From an uncultured Bacteroides sp. (GTDB lineage Bacteria; Bacteroidota; Bacteroidia; Bacteroidales; Bacteroidaceae): a DNA stretch of 46,668 bases. The translations under genes were made by a program, and so were the position numbers. Below, one piece after another: positions 24,257-33,831 of this stretch. Numbering within the stretch: position 1 is the stretch's first letter; every line of letters starts with the position of its first letter. The notes under the pieces are model-generated. The model was not told the DNA's origin. It saw only the letters and a list, made by a program, of their open reading frames with translations, and made no database searches. The DNA is taken from NCBI GenBank assembly GCA_944322355.1, contig CALUOT010000016.1:1-46668 (forward strand). The letters run 5' to 3'.

Positions 24257-26884
24257 ATGAAGAAATACCTCTCCAGTCTGTGCAGCCTGTGCGTGCTGCT
24301 CTCGATGGCCGCTACCGCCTGGGCAGCCGGCGACGTGCCGCGCGTGATGTTCATCCAGTCCTATTCGAAGTCCACCCCCTGTCACGAGGAGCTGAACCGG
24401 GGTCTGACGGACGGCCTCAGGGCGGGCGGCATCGACGCATCGGTCAGTGTGGAGTATCTGGGCGTGGGCATCGGCGACCGTTCGGTGCAGCGCGACGTAG
24501 TGAGCGCCCTGTGCCGGAAAGCCCGTGAGCAGGGCATCGACCTCATCGTGACGGCCAGTGGCGTGGCTGCCTACTCGTTGCTTTATAGCGGCGATTCGCT
24601 GGTGCAGGAATTACCCTTGGTGTGTACGGACCTGAAGGCCATCGGGGAGGATGTACTGGCACGCCTGCCCAACGTATGCGGATTCAGGGTGCAGAACGAC
24701 TACGAAGCGGTGCTGCGCGAGGCGATGCGCGTCTTTCCGGAGCGGAAGGAGTTTGTTTGCATCATCGACACGACCGCTTACGCCCGCCGTTGCGAAGCGG
24801 AGCTGGAGGCCTACTGGGAGGAGTTCCATGCGGAGCATCCGGACTATTCGTGGCAGGTGTACAACCTGCTTTCGGTGATGCCCACGCGCATCATCCGCGA
24901 CATCTGTTATGCCGAAGACCATGCTTCGAACCGCATCGTGCTGGTGCCTAACTGGAGCACGTTCATGTCGTTCGTGGCTTACAATTCGTACGAGGCTCCC
25001 ATCTACGCCTTTCAGAACCTGGCCGTCAGCAGCGGCAGCCTCTGCGCTTACGACCTGGATCCTTATGACATCGCCCACCGGGCGGGACTCCTGTCTGCCC
25101 AGGTGCTGGAGGGGACATCCCCTTCCGACATAGGCGTCATCGACCTGCGGGGCAAGTTCCTGTACAACTACCGGACGGTGAAGCAGTTCCATCTGGACGA
25201 GGCTTTCGTGGAAGAAGGGGGCGTGCTGTTCAACGTGACGTGGTTCGAACGCTACCGCGAGTGGGTCATCGGAGGCATCGTGACCGCGGTGCTGGGAGTG
25301 ATGGCGCTGATAGGCTGGTTGTTGTCCGTCTACGTCCGCGAAAACCGCCGGCGCAAGGCCATGCAGACGAAGCTGATGGTGCAGGAGCAGCTGGTGAAGC
25401 AGCGCAATGAGTTCAACCAGATCTTCTGCTCGTTCCGCGACGGGCTGGTGACGTATGGCACCGACCTGGGGCTGCACTTCATCAATCCGGCCATGCTGCG
25501 GATGCTGGGCCTCTCCTTCGACGAGAGTTATGCAGGCCGCAAGGCGGGCAGCTACCTGCGCATCCTGCACGAGGGGGAAGACATCCTCTACCGCCTGATA
25601 GAGCAAGCGATGCGGGAGAAGACCCCCGTCGCCATACCAGAGAAGTCCTTTGTGCAGGAGATTCAGGCGGGGCTTTACTTCCCCGTCTCCGGCGAGGTCA
25701 TCCCGATGCTGGACGGCACGTCGCTTTCCGGTCTGGCCATCCTGTGCCACAACATCTCCGACGAAGAGCGGCAGCGGCTGTTGCTCCACATGACGATGGA
25801 GAGCAGCAACGTCTACTACTGGCAGTTCGACCTGGACAATCAAGTGTTCCACTTCCCCCCGCGCCTGTTGCATACCCTCGGTTACGACCCTCACGACGGC
25901 AGCCTCACCCGCGAGCAACTGCGCCTCCTGGCTCATCCGGACGACCTGTCGGAGGTGAGTAGCCGGTTCGAGTCGGTCATGACTGGCCGTGCGAAAGACG
26001 CCCGCGCCCTGGTCCGCCTGCGCCATGCCGACGGAACCTATGAGTGGTGGGAATTCTGGTCGACCACGTACGACGGCATCGAAGGCAGTTCGCCCTACAT
26101 GGTGCTGGGCATCTGTCAGAGCATCCAACGCTACAAGGACGCCGAAGCCCAACTGATCGAAGCACGCGACCGTGCCCTCCAGGCCGACCGGTTGAAGTCC
26201 GCCTTCCTGGCCAACATGACGCACGAGATTCGTACCCCGTTGAACTCCATCGTCGGCTTCTCTGCCCTGCTGGATGAGGTGGAGCAGTACCGTCCGGAGG
26301 AGGTGAAAGAGTTCGTCCGCGTCATTCAGACGAACAGCAAGTTGCTGTTGACGCTGGTGAGCGACGTGCTGGACATTTCACACATCGAGTCGGGCGATGT
26401 CGACTTCCACTTCGGTCCCTGCAACCTGCCCGGTCTGCTGCGTGAAATCTACGAGCAACAGAGTCGGGAGATGCCCGAGGGTGTGGAGCTTCGTCTGGAC
26501 CTCTCTGTAGGCGACGACCTCCTCATCGAGACCGATGCCATCCGCCTGCAACAGGTCGTTGTAAAGCTGCTGAGCAATGCCCGCAAGTTCACCCTGCAAG
26601 GCCATGCCGTGCTGGGCTGTCGGGAAGAAGGCCCGGATACCGTCGTCATCTACGTGGAGGATACGGGCAAAGGCATTCCGCCGGCGTCCCTGCCGCGCAT
26701 CTTCGAGCGTTTCTACAAGGTGGACGAGTATATCCAGGGAGCCGGGCTGGGGCTGAGCATTGTACAGACACTGGTCGACCGCCTGCACGGCACCATCTCG
26801 GTGCAGTCGGAGGTAGGGAAGGGAAGCCGCTTCGAAGTGCGGTTGCCCCAGCATCCCTCGGCCGGACCGAACGAATCCAGATAA
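24257..26884 (+). CDS. Membrane sensor histidine kinase with periplasmic substrate-binding-like domain (orphan)
   Basis: 875 residues. Signal sequence (1-24), then a periplasmic region to about 330 that looks like an ABC-type substrate-binding (PF04392-like) sensor (VMFIQSYSKSTPCHEELNRG, LIVTASGVAAYSLL). One TM (about 336-360), two PAS-like segments (about 385-500 and 505-625), HisKA with phospho-acceptor His656 in MTHEIRTPLNS, and HATPase_c with N box Asn774, G1 box Asp802 (EDTGKGIP) and GAGLGLSIV. It ends without a receiver domain, and no response regulator gene is near. Autophosphorylation at the inner membrane is expected; the ligand and partner are unknown. Proximity to the transporter is suggestive only. 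Confidence 0.9.
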   Translation: MKKYLSSLCSLCVLLSMAATAWAAGDVPRVMFIQSYSKSTPCHEELNRGLTDGLRAGGIDASVSVEYLGVGIGDRSVQRDVVSALCRKAREQGIDLIVTASGVAAYSLLYSGDSLVQELPLVCTDLKAIGEDVLARLPNVCGFRVQNDYEAVLREAMRVFPERKEFVCIIDTTAYARRCEAELEAYWEEFHAEHPDYSWQVYNLLSVMPTRIIRDICYAEDHASNRIVLVPNWSTFMSFVAYNSYEAPIYAFQNLAVSSGSLCAYDLDPYDIAHRAGLLSAQVLEGTSPSDIGVIDLRGKFLYNYRTVKQFHLDEAFVEEGGVLFNVTWFERYREWVIGGIVTAVLGVMALIGWLLSVYVRENRRRKAMQTKLMVQEQLVKQRNEFNQIFCSFRDGLVTYGTDLGLHFINPAMLRMLGLSFDESYAGRKAGSYLRILHEGEDILYRLIEQAMREKTPVAIPEKSFVQEIQAGLYFPVSGEVIPMLDGTSLSGLAILCHNISDEERQRLLLHMTMESSNVYYWQFDLDNQVFHFPPRLLHTLGYDPHDGSLTREQLRLLAHPDDLSEVSSRFESVMTGRAKDARALVRLRHADGTYEWWEFWSTTYDGIEGSSPYMVLGICQSIQRYKDAEAQLIEARDRALQADRLKSAFLANMTHEIRTPLNSIVGFSALLDEVEQYRPEEVKEFVRVIQTNSKLLLTLVSDVLDISHIESGDVDFHFGPCNLPGLLREIYEQQSREMPEGVELRLDLSVGDDLLIETDAIRLQQVVVKLLSNARKFTLQGHAVLGCREEGPDTVVIYVEDTGKGIPPASLPRIFERFYKVDEYIQGAGLGLSIVQTLVDRLHGTISVQSEVGKGSRFEVRLPQHPSAGPNESR

Positions 26885-26919
26885 CCGATTAGTATAATTC
26901 TATTAAACCGTTTAAGACG

Positions 26920-27345
26920 ATGAAAAGTGATCCGAAAGACTGCCTCTACTGTCAGAACAGTGAGGCATTGCACAACCTGATGATTGAGATTGCGCCTTTG
27001 AGCGTGTCGCGTGTATTCCTCTTCAAGGAGCAGACCTACCGGGGCCGTTGCCTGGTGGCCTACAAAGACCATGTGAACGACCTGAACGAACTGAGCGATG
27101 AGGAGCGTAATGCCTTCATGGCCGATGTGGTACGGGTGACGAGGGCTATGCAGAAGGCCTTCCAGCCGGAGAAGATTAACTATGGAGCCTATTCCGACAA
27201 GCTGTCGCACTTGCATTTCCACCTGGCTCCGAAGTATGTGGATGGTCCCGACTATGGCGGTACGTTCCAGATGAACCCCGGCAAAGTCTATCTGTCGGAT
27301 GCCGAGTATCAGGAACTGATTGCGCAGCTGAAGAAGTATCTTTAA
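26920..27345 (+). CDS. HIT family nucleotide-binding protein
   Basis: 141 residues. The histidine triad H97-L-H99-F-H101-L is present, and an N-terminal CLYC (Cys8, Cys11) suggests a zinc site as in many bacterial HIT proteins. HIT proteins hydrolyse or transfer nucleotide phosphoramidates or dinucleotides; the exact substrate cannot be told. Cytoplasmic. It follows the kinase gene by 35 bp and may share its transcript. A hairpin terminator follows. Confidence 0.9.
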   Translation: MKSDPKDCLYCQNSEALHNLMIEIAPLSVSRVFLFKEQTYRGRCLVAYKDHVNDLNELSDEERNAFMADVVRVTRAMQKAFQPEKINYGAYSDKLSHLHFHLAPKYVDGPDYGGTFQMNPGKVYLSDAEYQELIAQLKKYL

Positions 27346-27369
27346 TAGGCGCGAGGCCTGTGTGGAAGC

Positions 27370-27392
27370 GGGGAAGAGGTTAAATCTTCCCC
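27370..27392 (+). terminator. Hairpin terminator after the HIT gene
   Basis: GGGGAAGA (27370-27377) pairs with TCTTCCCC (27385-27392), loop of 7, followed by AATATTTTG. It overlaps the 3' end of the convergent oxidoreductase gene. Confidence 0.7.
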
Positions 27393-28396
27393 AATATTTT
27401 GTCCATCACCCAGTTGGTAAGTGTGGCGCTTTCGCCATCGCAAGTGCATACCGACTTACCCAGCAAGTGGTCCACTACGGCTTGGATGAGCGGTTGCTGG
27501 ACATACAAGGGATTTTCTACGTGGATTTCCTCGCGCCCCTTCTCGGTGTGGAGGGCTATCGGGTCATAGGTGAACACGGAGAAGCAGATCATGCCCTTGT
27601 CTCCGATGATTTCGATGCGGTCTTCGCGTGCGGAGTCATGCGCCACGAAACACCACGAGCCGCTGCCCACCAGCCCGTTCTCAAACTGGAAGCAGGCGCT
27701 AATGGTATCCTCGGCCTGATAGAGCTTTCCACGGTTGCTCTTATAGCCGCTGGCCTCGAGGATGCACCCGAACAGCTCTTGCAGTAAGTCCAGTTGGTGT
27801 GGAGCCAGGTCATAGAAATACCCTCCGCCTGCAATGTCCGGCTGTACACGCCAAGGCAGATTCTCGCGGTTGTAGTCCAAGTTGCGGGGAGGCTGTGCGA
27901 AGCGTATCTGCGTGTTGATGACACGGCCGATAGCCCCTTCTTCGACCAGCGATTTCACCTTTTGGAAGTAGGGCAGATAACGTCGGTAGTAAGCCACGAA
28001 ACAGGGCACCCCAGTCTCTTTCGATATGCGGTTGATGCGACAACATTCTTCGTATGTCACGGCCATCGGCTTCTCAATGTACACGGGCTTGCCCGCTTTC
28101 ATGGCCATAATGGCATAGGTGGCATGTGATGACGGGGGAGTCGCGATATAGATAGCATTCACCTCCGGGTCGTCCACCAGTTCCTGTGCATCGTCATACC
28201 ATCGGGGGATATTCCGCTCTTCGGCATACTTTCTGGCCTTTTCGCCATTACGGCTCATGACGGCCACCACTTCGGAGTTCTCTATCTTTTGGAAAGCAGG
28301 TCCACTCTTGTACTTGGTCACTTCACCACAGCCGATGAAGCCCCATTGGATTGTCTTTTCGCTCATTGTCTCGGGTGTTGATAGGTTGATACTCAT
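27380..28396 (-). CDS. Gfo/Idh/MocA family oxidoreductase
   Basis: 338 residues from the ATG at 28396, which overlaps the stop of the S4 gene as ATGA. A second Met ten codons in (28366) is an alternative, closer to the usual distance from the Rossmann motif. NAD(P)-binding GFIGCGEV (19-26 from the first Met), then VEKP-like IEKPMAV and the family C-terminal fold (APHQLDLLQELFG). Such enzymes oxidise or reduce sugars and related compounds; substrate unknown. Cytoplasmic, with no signal peptide. Last gene of the minus-strand run rplY-pth-S4-oxidoreductase. Confidence 0.88.
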   Translation of the reverse strand: MSINLSTPETMSEKTIQWGFIGCGEVTKYKSGPAFQKIENSEVVAVMSRNGEKARKYAEERNIPRWYDDAQELVDDPEVNAIYIATPPSSHATYAIMAMKAGKPVYIEKPMAVTYEECCRINRISKETGVPCFVAYYRRYLPYFQKVKSLVEEGAIGRVINTQIRFAQPPRNLDYNRENLPWRVQPDIAGGGYFYDLAPHQLDLLQELFGCILEASGYKSNRGKLYQAEDTISACFQFENGLVGSGSWCFVAHDSAREDRIEIIGDKGMICFSVFTYDPIALHTEKGREEIHVENPLYVQQPLIQAVVDHLLGKSVCTCDGESATLTNWVMDKILGKI

Positions 28397-28824
28397 TCGT
28401 CATCGTCGTCCTCTCCGAAATCGAAATCAAAATCGAAGTCGTCCATAAATTCGGGCGTGGTAAACTCTTCCAATTCTCGCCGGTCTTTCTTCGTGGGTCG
28501 TCCTGTGCCCTTGGCCCGGTTGACGAATCCGCTGACACGGCTCATTTCCAGCAATTCATATTGGTCGGGGGTGGTGACGTTCTCCATCATCTCGGACACG
28601 AGTTTGGCTCCCACCCGTTTCTCGATAGGTTGCAGTACTTTGAAGGAATAGGTGATAGGTGGTTTGCGTACCTGAATTATATCACCCGGTTTGACTGTAC
28701 GGGCTGCTTTAGCCTGGGCGCCGTTGATGCTGATGCGTCCTTTCTTGCAAGCCTCGGCAGCAATGGTGCGTGTCTTGAAGATGCGGACGGCCCACATCCA
28801 TTTATCAATTCTGGCTTCACTCAT
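28393..28824 (-). CDS. S4-domain RNA-binding protein (Hsp15-like)
   Basis: 143 residues. An S4 fold in the first ~65 residues ([40 protein letters not shown]), the pattern of Hsp15/HslR, which binds stalled 50S subunits carrying peptidyl-tRNA. The C-terminus is a low-complexity acidic tail ([16 protein letters not shown]). It overlaps pth upstream and the oxidoreductase downstream by four bases each, so translation is coupled. Sitting next to pth fits a role in handling stalled peptidyl-tRNA (inference). Confidence 0.9.
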   Translation of the reverse strand: MSEARIDKWMWAVRIFKTRTIAAEACKKGRISINGAQAKAARTVKPGDIIQVRKPPITYSFKVLQPIEKRVGAKLVSEMMENVTTPDQYELLEMSRVSGFVNRAKGTGRPTKKDRRELEEFTTPEFMDDFDFDFDFGEDDDDE

Positions 28825-29384
28825 TTTTTGTTGAATTGGTTCATGGTTATTTCAATGCCGGCCAGACAGAAACTTCGGATGATTTCTCCGGCCTTCTCCA
28901 ATCTTTCAGGAATGTCTTTCCGTTCTTCTTCCTCAAAATGCCCCAGCACATAGTCTATTTGCATTCCGCGCGGAAAGTTATTGCCGATACCGAATCGCAA
29001 ACGCGCATAGTTTTGAGTACCCAATGTGGCGGCGATGTGTTTCAACCCATTGTGTCCGGCATCGCTTCCCTTGCCTTTTAACCGCAAGGTGCCGAAAGGG
29101 AGCGCCAAGTCGTCTACGATGATAAGAAGATTCTCCAGCGGGATATTTTCTTTCTGCATCCAGTAGCGCACTGCATTTCCGCTGAGGTTCATATAGGTCG
29201 ATGGTTTCAGCAAGACAAGTTGTCTGCCTTTGATGGACAGGTTGGCGGTGAATCCATAACGTCCGTCATGAAAAGTGACTCCGGCCTCTTTGGCAAATGC
29301 ATCTACCACCATAAAACCGATGTTGTGGCGTGTCTCGTGATATTCAGGGCCTATGTTTCCCAGTCCTACAATTAAGTACTTCAT
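28821..29384 (-). CDS. pth: Peptidyl-tRNA hydrolase
   Basis: 187 residues, the normal size. [12 protein letters not shown] and ETRHNIGF with catalytic His20, the [11 protein letters not shown] signature and the lid region [12 protein letters not shown] are all visible. It releases tRNA from prematurely dropped peptidyl-tRNA. Ends in an ATGA overlap with the S4 gene. It follows rplY/ctc after a 121-bp gap holding a large hairpin, a classic ctc-pth neighbourhood. Confidence 0.96.
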   Translation of the reverse strand: MKYLIVGLGNIGPEYHETRHNIGFMVVDAFAKEAGVTFHDGRYGFTANLSIKGRQLVLLKPSTYMNLSGNAVRYWMQKENIPLENLLIIVDDLALPFGTLRLKGKGSDAGHNGLKHIAATLGTQNYARLRFGIGNNFPRGMQIDYVLGHFEEEERKDIPERLEKAGEIIRSFCLAGIEITMNQFNKK

Positions 29385-29407
29385 GCTTGTCTTCGTTATT
29401 ATAAAGA

Positions 29408-29476
29408 AGACGCAGGTTAACGCAATTGTCCGCAGATTGTTGGGTAATCTGCATCATTCTGCGTTAATCTGCGTCT
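29408..29476. repeat. 31-bp imperfect inverted repeat between rplY and pth
   Basis: Arm 29408-29438 (AGACGCAGGTTAACGCA ... GCAGATT) pairs with 29446-29476 (AATCTGC ... TGCGTTAATCTGCGTCT), loop of 7 nt. CGCAGATTAACGCAG-type repeats recur in Bacteroides (recall). It may terminate or stabilise the rplY message. Confidence 0.7.
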
Positions 29477-29505
29477 TAAGGTATGTCTTAACTTACGGTG
29501 TTGAA

Positions 29506-30096
29506 TTAGCTGTTGGCATTGGCAGCAGCACCTCTCGCAGCACGAGTCAACTTCACTGCACAAACCACTGTCTCTTTGGCATTCATCAGTTCCAAGCCTT
29601 CAAAGTTCAGTTCGCCCACTTTGATGGTTTTTCCTAAACCTAAGTTTGAAACGTTGATGACCAGTCTTTCCGGAATTATATTGTACAATGCTTTCACTTT
29701 CAGTTTGCGAGTCTGCAAGGCCAACTTACCACCAGCCTTCACACCTTCTGCCAAGCCTTCCAACTGTACGGGCACTTCCATTGTGATAGGTTTAGTTTCG
29801 TCAATCTGGTAGAAGTCCACATGCAAGATGTTGTCCTTTACCGGATGGAATTGGATGTCCTTCATAATGGCGTTATATTTCTTCCCATCAATTATCAGAT
29901 CCACGATGTAGATGTGGGGTGTGTAAACCAAGTTACGGAGTCCGTCGGCTGATACTGTGAAGTGAATGTTTTCACCACCACCATAAAGTACGCAAGGTAC
30001 GCCGTTGTTTTTACGAATAGCCTTCAATGCTCTGGCCTGTTCCGAAGAACGTTCTGCAATGGTTCTTGCAGTTCCTGTGATTTCAATCGATTTCAT
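29506..30096 (-). CDS. rplY: 50S ribosomal protein L25/general stress protein Ctc
   Basis: 196 residues, the long Ctc/TL5 form. N-terminal 5S rRNA-binding L25 domain (1 to about 92: SIEITGTARTIAERSSEQAR, KNNGVPCVLYGG) and C-terminal TL5 beta domain (VPVQLEGLAEGVKAGGKLAL). A short Ala-rich tail ends the protein. It has its own promoter and a ~97-nt leader. Housekeeping gene, secure. Confidence 0.95.
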   Translation of the reverse strand: MKSIEITGTARTIAERSSEQARALKAIRKNNGVPCVLYGGGENIHFTVSADGLRNLVYTPHIYIVDLIIDGKKYNAIMKDIQFHPVKDNILHVDFYQIDETKPITMEVPVQLEGLAEGVKAGGKLALQTRKLKVKALYNIIPERLVINVSNLGLGKTIKVGELNFEGLELMNAKETVVCAVKLTRAARGAAANANS

Positions 30097-30200
30097 AATC
30101 TTTACTTTTCTTTTGTGTTACTCTAAATTAAGTATTTCATTTGCTTAATTCACCATCACACGATGTGGATTCTTCCACGCGGTGTTGCAAAAAAGCGCGG

Positions 30201-30232
30201 CAAAAATACGGTTTTTTTTCTAAATAGCCAAA
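30201..30232 (-). promoter_or_regulatory. Promoter for rplY
   Basis: Minus strand TTTG (30232-30229) and, after 20 nt, TATTTTTG (30208-30201) match the -33/-7 consensus. Start near 30194, leader about 97 nt. Confidence 0.65.
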
Positions 30233-30243
30233 AAACATGGCTT

Positions 30244-30636
30244 TTAAAAATCAATATCGATTTTGATTTCTCCTTTCAATGAATCTGTGTTTTCTTTTTC
30301 TAAGGTGTGATCGAGACTCTCTTTGGAGGTGTCGGCCTCACGCTCTGTACAATCTTGGTGTTGCTTGATATAGCCGATGGCTTCCTGCAATCCGTTCATG
30401 AACTTCTCAAAATCCTCTTTGTAGAGGAAGATTTTGTGTTTCTCGAAACTTACTTGCGCGTTATCTCCTTCTCCATTAATGATTTTCTTGCTCTCTGTGA
30501 TAGCGAGGAACATTTCGTCTTTTCTGCTTTTCTTCACATCTAGATAATAGATGCGTTTACCGGCCTTGATGGCTTGTGAGTATACGATTTCTTTGTCGTT
30601 CACCTCTCCACTGTTTTTTTTCTTCAACTCTTCCAT
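30244..30636 (-). CDS. PUR family nucleic-acid-binding protein (DUF3276)
   Basis: 130 residues. The segment KAGKRIYYLDVKKSRKDEMFLAITESKK and EKHKIFLYKEDFEKFMNGL is the PUR-alpha-like fold (DUF3276), related to spirochaete BpuR; such proteins bind single-stranded DNA or RNA. The C-terminal ~35 residues are charged and likely disordered. Divergent from nusB across a 182-bp gap. Cytoplasmic. Confidence 0.85.
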   Translation of the reverse strand: MEELKKKNSGEVNDKEIVYSQAIKAGKRIYYLDVKKSRKDEMFLAITESKKIINGEGDNAQVSFEKHKIFLYKEDFEKFMNGLQEAIGYIKQHQDCTEREADTSKESLDHTLEKENTDSLKGEIKIDIDF

Positions 30637-30755
30637 TTCAAATCTGTAGTTTTATGTTTTTAGTTTTTTCGGGCTCAAAATTGACGATTTTTTTTAAGCT
30701 GTCAAAAGAAAATCGCTCCGATTATTGATTTCTCTATTAAAAAATGCGATTTTAG

Positions 30756-30787
30756 TTGGGTCAAGTCACTAAAAATGCCTACTTTTG
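30756..30787 (+). promoter_or_regulatory. Promoter for the nusB run
   Basis: TACTTTTG (30780-30787) is a clear -7 box; TTG (30756-30758) lies about 21 nt upstream. The ATG at 30819 follows after 31 nt. Confidence 0.6.
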
Positions 30788-30818
30788 CACCTGTTAAACA
30801 ACTATTTTATTTATCTTT

Positions 30819-31745
30819 ATGATTAACAGAGTTCTTATTCGTCTTAAGATTATACAGATAGTGTATGCTTACTATCAGAATGGAAGTAAAAACTTGGATT
30901 CGACAGAAAAAGAATTGTTTTTCAGCCTTTCTAAAGCTTATGATCTTTATAACTATCTGTTGATGTTGATGGTAGCTTTGACGAACTATGCGCAAAAACG
31001 CATTGATGTAGGGAAAAATAAGTTGGCTCCCACACCGGAGGAATTGTTCCCTAACATGAAGTTTGTGGAAAACAAGTTTATTATTCAGTTGGAGGAGAAC
31101 AAACAACTGTTGGATTATGCATCCAATCAGAAGCGTTCGTGGGATGATGAAGATGATTTCATAAAAAGTCTTTATGAAAAAATCGTAGCATCGGACATAT
31201 ATAAGGAATATATGGCTACCGAGGAGCAGACTTACGAGGCCGATCGCGAGTTGTGGCGGAAGCTCTATAAGACTTTTATATTTAATAATGACGAATTGGA
31301 TGCTTTGTTGGAAGACAAGAGCCTATATTGGAATGACGATAAGTGTGTCGTTGATACCTTTGTACTGAAGACCATCAAGCGTTTTGATGAGAAGAATGGG
31401 GCCAACCAGCCTTTGCTTCCCGAGTTTAAAGACGAAGAGGACAAAGAATTTGCCCGTCGTTTGTTCCGTCGTTCCATATTGAATTGCGATTATTACCGTC
31501 ATCTTATCAGTGAAAATACGCGTAATTGGGATTTGGATCGTGTGGCTTTTATGGATGTAGTGATCATGCAGTGTGCGTTGGCCGAAATCTTGAGTTTTCC
31601 CAATATTCCTATCAGCGTTTCGTTGAACGAGTATGTAGACATTGCCAAGATGTATAGTACCCCGAAGAGCGGAAGTTTTGTGAACGGAACTTTGGATGGA
31701 ATAGTTAATCAATTAAAAAAAGACAAGAAGTTAATCAAAAACTGA
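30819..31745 (+). CDS. nusB: Transcription antitermination protein NusB, long Bacteroidetes form
   Basis: 308 residues, about twice the E. coli length. The C-terminal half carries the NusB core (FARRLFRRSILNCDYYRHLI, DRVAFMDVVIMQCALAEIL, NEYVDIAKMYSTPKSGSFVN). The N-terminal half (INRVLIRLKIIQIVYAYYQN) is an extra helical part seen in this phylum. NusB binds boxA RNA with S10 (NusE) and promotes rRNA transcription. First gene of a plus-strand run with yajC 48 bp downstream. Confidence 0.92.
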   Translation: MINRVLIRLKIIQIVYAYYQNGSKNLDSTEKELFFSLSKAYDLYNYLLMLMVALTNYAQKRIDVGKNKLAPTPEELFPNMKFVENKFIIQLEENKQLLDYASNQKRSWDDEDDFIKSLYEKIVASDIYKEYMATEEQTYEADRELWRKLYKTFIFNNDELDALLEDKSLYWNDDKCVVDTFVLKTIKRFDEKNGANQPLLPEFKDEEDKEFARRLFRRSILNCDYYRHLISENTRNWDLDRVAFMDVVIMQCALAEILSFPNIPISVSLNEYVDIAKMYSTPKSGSFVNGTLDGIVNQLKKDKKLIKN

Positions 31746-31793
31746 TAACTTTGCGAAGTAATAAAAAAATTCAAAAACAAACTACTATTTTTT

Positions 31794-32123
31794 ATGAATT
31801 TAACGAGTGTATTTCTTTTGCAGGCTCCGGCCGCAGGACCCGATGGAAGTTGGACATTGATTATGGTGGTCGCAATGATTGCTATCATGTATTTCTTTAT
31901 GATTCGTCCTCAAAACAAGAAACAAAAGGAAATAGCCAATTTCCGTAAGTCGCTTCAAGTAAACCAGAAAGTCATTACGGCAGGCGGAATTCATGGTGTC
32001 ATCAAAGAAATCAATGATAACGATGTTATGCTTGAAATTGCGTCGAATGTAAAGATTCGCATTGATAAGAATTCTATCTTTGCGGCTGCTTCGGATGCCA
32101 ACAGTAACCAGGCTGCCAAATAA
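31794..32123 (+). CDS. yajC: Preprotein translocase subunit YajC
   Basis: 109 residues. A single TM (about 20-37, WTLIMVVAMIAIMYFFMI) followed by RPQNKKQKE and a small soluble domain with KVITAGGIHGVIKEI, the YajC signature. It accompanies SecDF at the inner membrane. Small gap (13 nt) to the YbbR-domain gene. Confidence 0.95.
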   Translation: MNLTSVFLLQAPAAGPDGSWTLIMVVAMIAIMYFFMIRPQNKKQKEIANFRKSLQVNQKVITAGGIHGVIKEINDNDVMLEIASNVKIRIDKNSIFAAASDANSNQAAK

Positions 32124-32136
32124 AATGGGATGATGG

Positions 32137-33153
32137 ATGTTCGACTATAGGAACATAAGGTTACTTTATATTAAATTTTATAGAAAAACAAAGGATATCC
32201 TGCTGAGTGCCAAAGGCAGGGAGTTCTTTGTTTTTTTATTCTTCTTTTTTGTAGCTGCGGGGTTTTGGTTGTTGCAGACGTTGAACAATGATTATGAGAC
32301 AGAGTTTTCAATTCCCGTGCGTTTGCGCAATGTGCCCGATGATGTGGTGCTGATTACAGAGCCAGTTTCCGAAGTTCGTGTCCGTGTGAAAGATAAAGGA
32401 ACTGTTCTTCTCAATTATATGTTAGGAAAAAGTTTTTATCCGTTGACATTGGATTTTTCGGAGTATAAAGGCGAGGACAATCATGTATGCGTTTATTCAT
32501 CGCAATATCGGAAAAAGATTACGGCTCAGTTGAGTGCTTCGACTACCTTGCTTTCGATGCGGCCGGATACGTTGGAGTACTATTATTCAACGGGGAGTGC
32601 CAAAAAAGTACCTGTGGCTTTGCAAGGTAAGGTAAGTGCAGGGTTGCAGTATTACTTGCCCGATACAGTGTTTACGCCCGATTCTGTTTGGGTGTATGCG
32701 CCGGCCAGTGTGCTTGATACCATTACGAAAGCCTATACCCAGCCTTTTGAGCAGGACAACATTTCCGATACGTTGAGGAAGCAGCTCACTTTAGTATCTC
32801 AACGGGGTGTGAAGTTCATTCCATCATCTGTAGTATTAATGCTTCCGGTAGATATTTATACGGAGAAAACGGTAGAAGTACCTTTGCATGGTATTAATTT
32901 CCCTGCGGATAAGGAGTTGAGAGTTTTTCCTTCGAAGGTAAAGATAACTTTTCAGATAGGTTTGAGTCGTTTTCGTGAGGTTACGGCCAATGATTTTCAT
33001 CTGTATGTTTCTTATGAAGAATTGTTGAAGCTGGGCACTGATCCTTATACCGTGAAGTTGAAGAATTGTCCGGAGGGAGTCAGCCATTTGCGGTTTAATC
33101 CGGAGCAAGTTGATTTCTTAATTGAACAAGTGTCAACGGACAATGGCTATTAA
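32137..33153 (+). CDS. YbbR/CdaR-like domain protein
   Basis: 338 residues. N-terminal cytoplasmic segment, TM about 30-47 ([17 protein letters not shown]), then an extracytoplasmic part with YbbR-like repeats ([56 protein letters not shown]). In Firmicutes such proteins regulate diadenylate cyclase; no cyclase gene is adjacent here. Its stop overlaps the start of coaE by 11 bp. Confidence 0.85.
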   Translation: MFDYRNIRLLYIKFYRKTKDILLSAKGREFFVFLFFFFVAAGFWLLQTLNNDYETEFSIPVRLRNVPDDVVLITEPVSEVRVRVKDKGTVLLNYMLGKSFYPLTLDFSEYKGEDNHVCVYSSQYRKKITAQLSASTTLLSMRPDTLEYYYSTGSAKKVPVALQGKVSAGLQYYLPDTVFTPDSVWVYAPASVLDTITKAYTQPFEQDNISDTLRKQLTLVSQRGVKFIPSSVVLMLPVDIYTEKTVEVPLHGINFPADKELRVFPSKVKITFQIGLSRFREVTANDFHLYVSYEELLKLGTDPYTVKLKNCPEGVSHLRFNPEQVDFLIEQVSTDNGY

Positions 33154-33754
33154 AATCGGAATTACAGGAGGAATCGGGAGCGGCAAGAGTGTCGTATCCC
33201 GTTTGTTGCAGGTGATGGGAGTCCCGGTTTATATCTCTGATGTGGAGACAAAGAGATTGATGCAGACCGACGGGACTATTCGCCAGGAGTTGATAGCTTT
33301 GTTGGGCGAAGAGCTTTATGACGGGAATGTATTGAATAAGCCAATGTTGTCTGCTTACATTTTCGGACATGCGGCACATGCGGCACAGGTTAATGCTATC
33401 GTACACCCACGGGTGAAGGAAGATTATCGGCGTTGGGTAAAGTCTATGGAAGCTTCTTCCTCCTTGATAGGTATGGAGTCTGCTATATTGTTGGAAGCGG
33501 GTTTTCGTGATGAGGTAGACAGGGTGGTGATGGTATATGCCCCTCGGGAAGTGCGTATAACGCGAGCTGTTCGTCGAGATGCTTCTACGCGCGAGTTGAT
33601 AGAGAAACGCATTTGCAGTCAGATGGATGAGGAAGAAAAGCGGAGATTGGCCGATATTATCATTGTGAACGACGGTGAAACACCTTTAATTCCACAGGTT
33701 TTAACATTGATTTCTTCACTATCGGAAAATAATGACTACCTTTGCGCCCGTTAA
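33143..33754 (+). CDS. coaE: Dephospho-CoA kinase
   Basis: 203 residues from ATG 33143 ([20 protein letters not shown]); a longer frame from 33122 exists, but CoaE proteins start right before the P-loop. Walker A GGIGSGKS at 9-16; [13 protein letters not shown] and [11 protein letters not shown] follow the family pattern. It phosphorylates dephospho-CoA in the last step of CoA synthesis. Cytoplasmic. Coupled to the YbbR gene by overlap. Confidence 0.95.
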   Translation: MAIKIGITGGIGSGKSVVSRLLQVMGVPVYISDVETKRLMQTDGTIRQELIALLGEELYDGNVLNKPMLSAYIFGHAAHAAQVNAIVHPRVKEDYRRWVKSMEASSSLIGMESAILLEAGFRDEVDRVVMVYAPREVRITRAVRRDASTRELIEKRICSQMDEEEKRRLADIIIVNDGETPLIPQVLTLISSLSENNDYLCAR

Positions 33755-33831
33755 TGCAGACAGGATGGGGAAATTTCCTTTGAGCCGGTCTGCAATGTCT
33801 TATTGATTAACCAATAAAAACAAAACGAATT

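Noticed and set aside
30819-31745. NusB fusion as a novelty
   Set aside because: The roughly double length looked odd, but I recall the long form as normal for this phylum.
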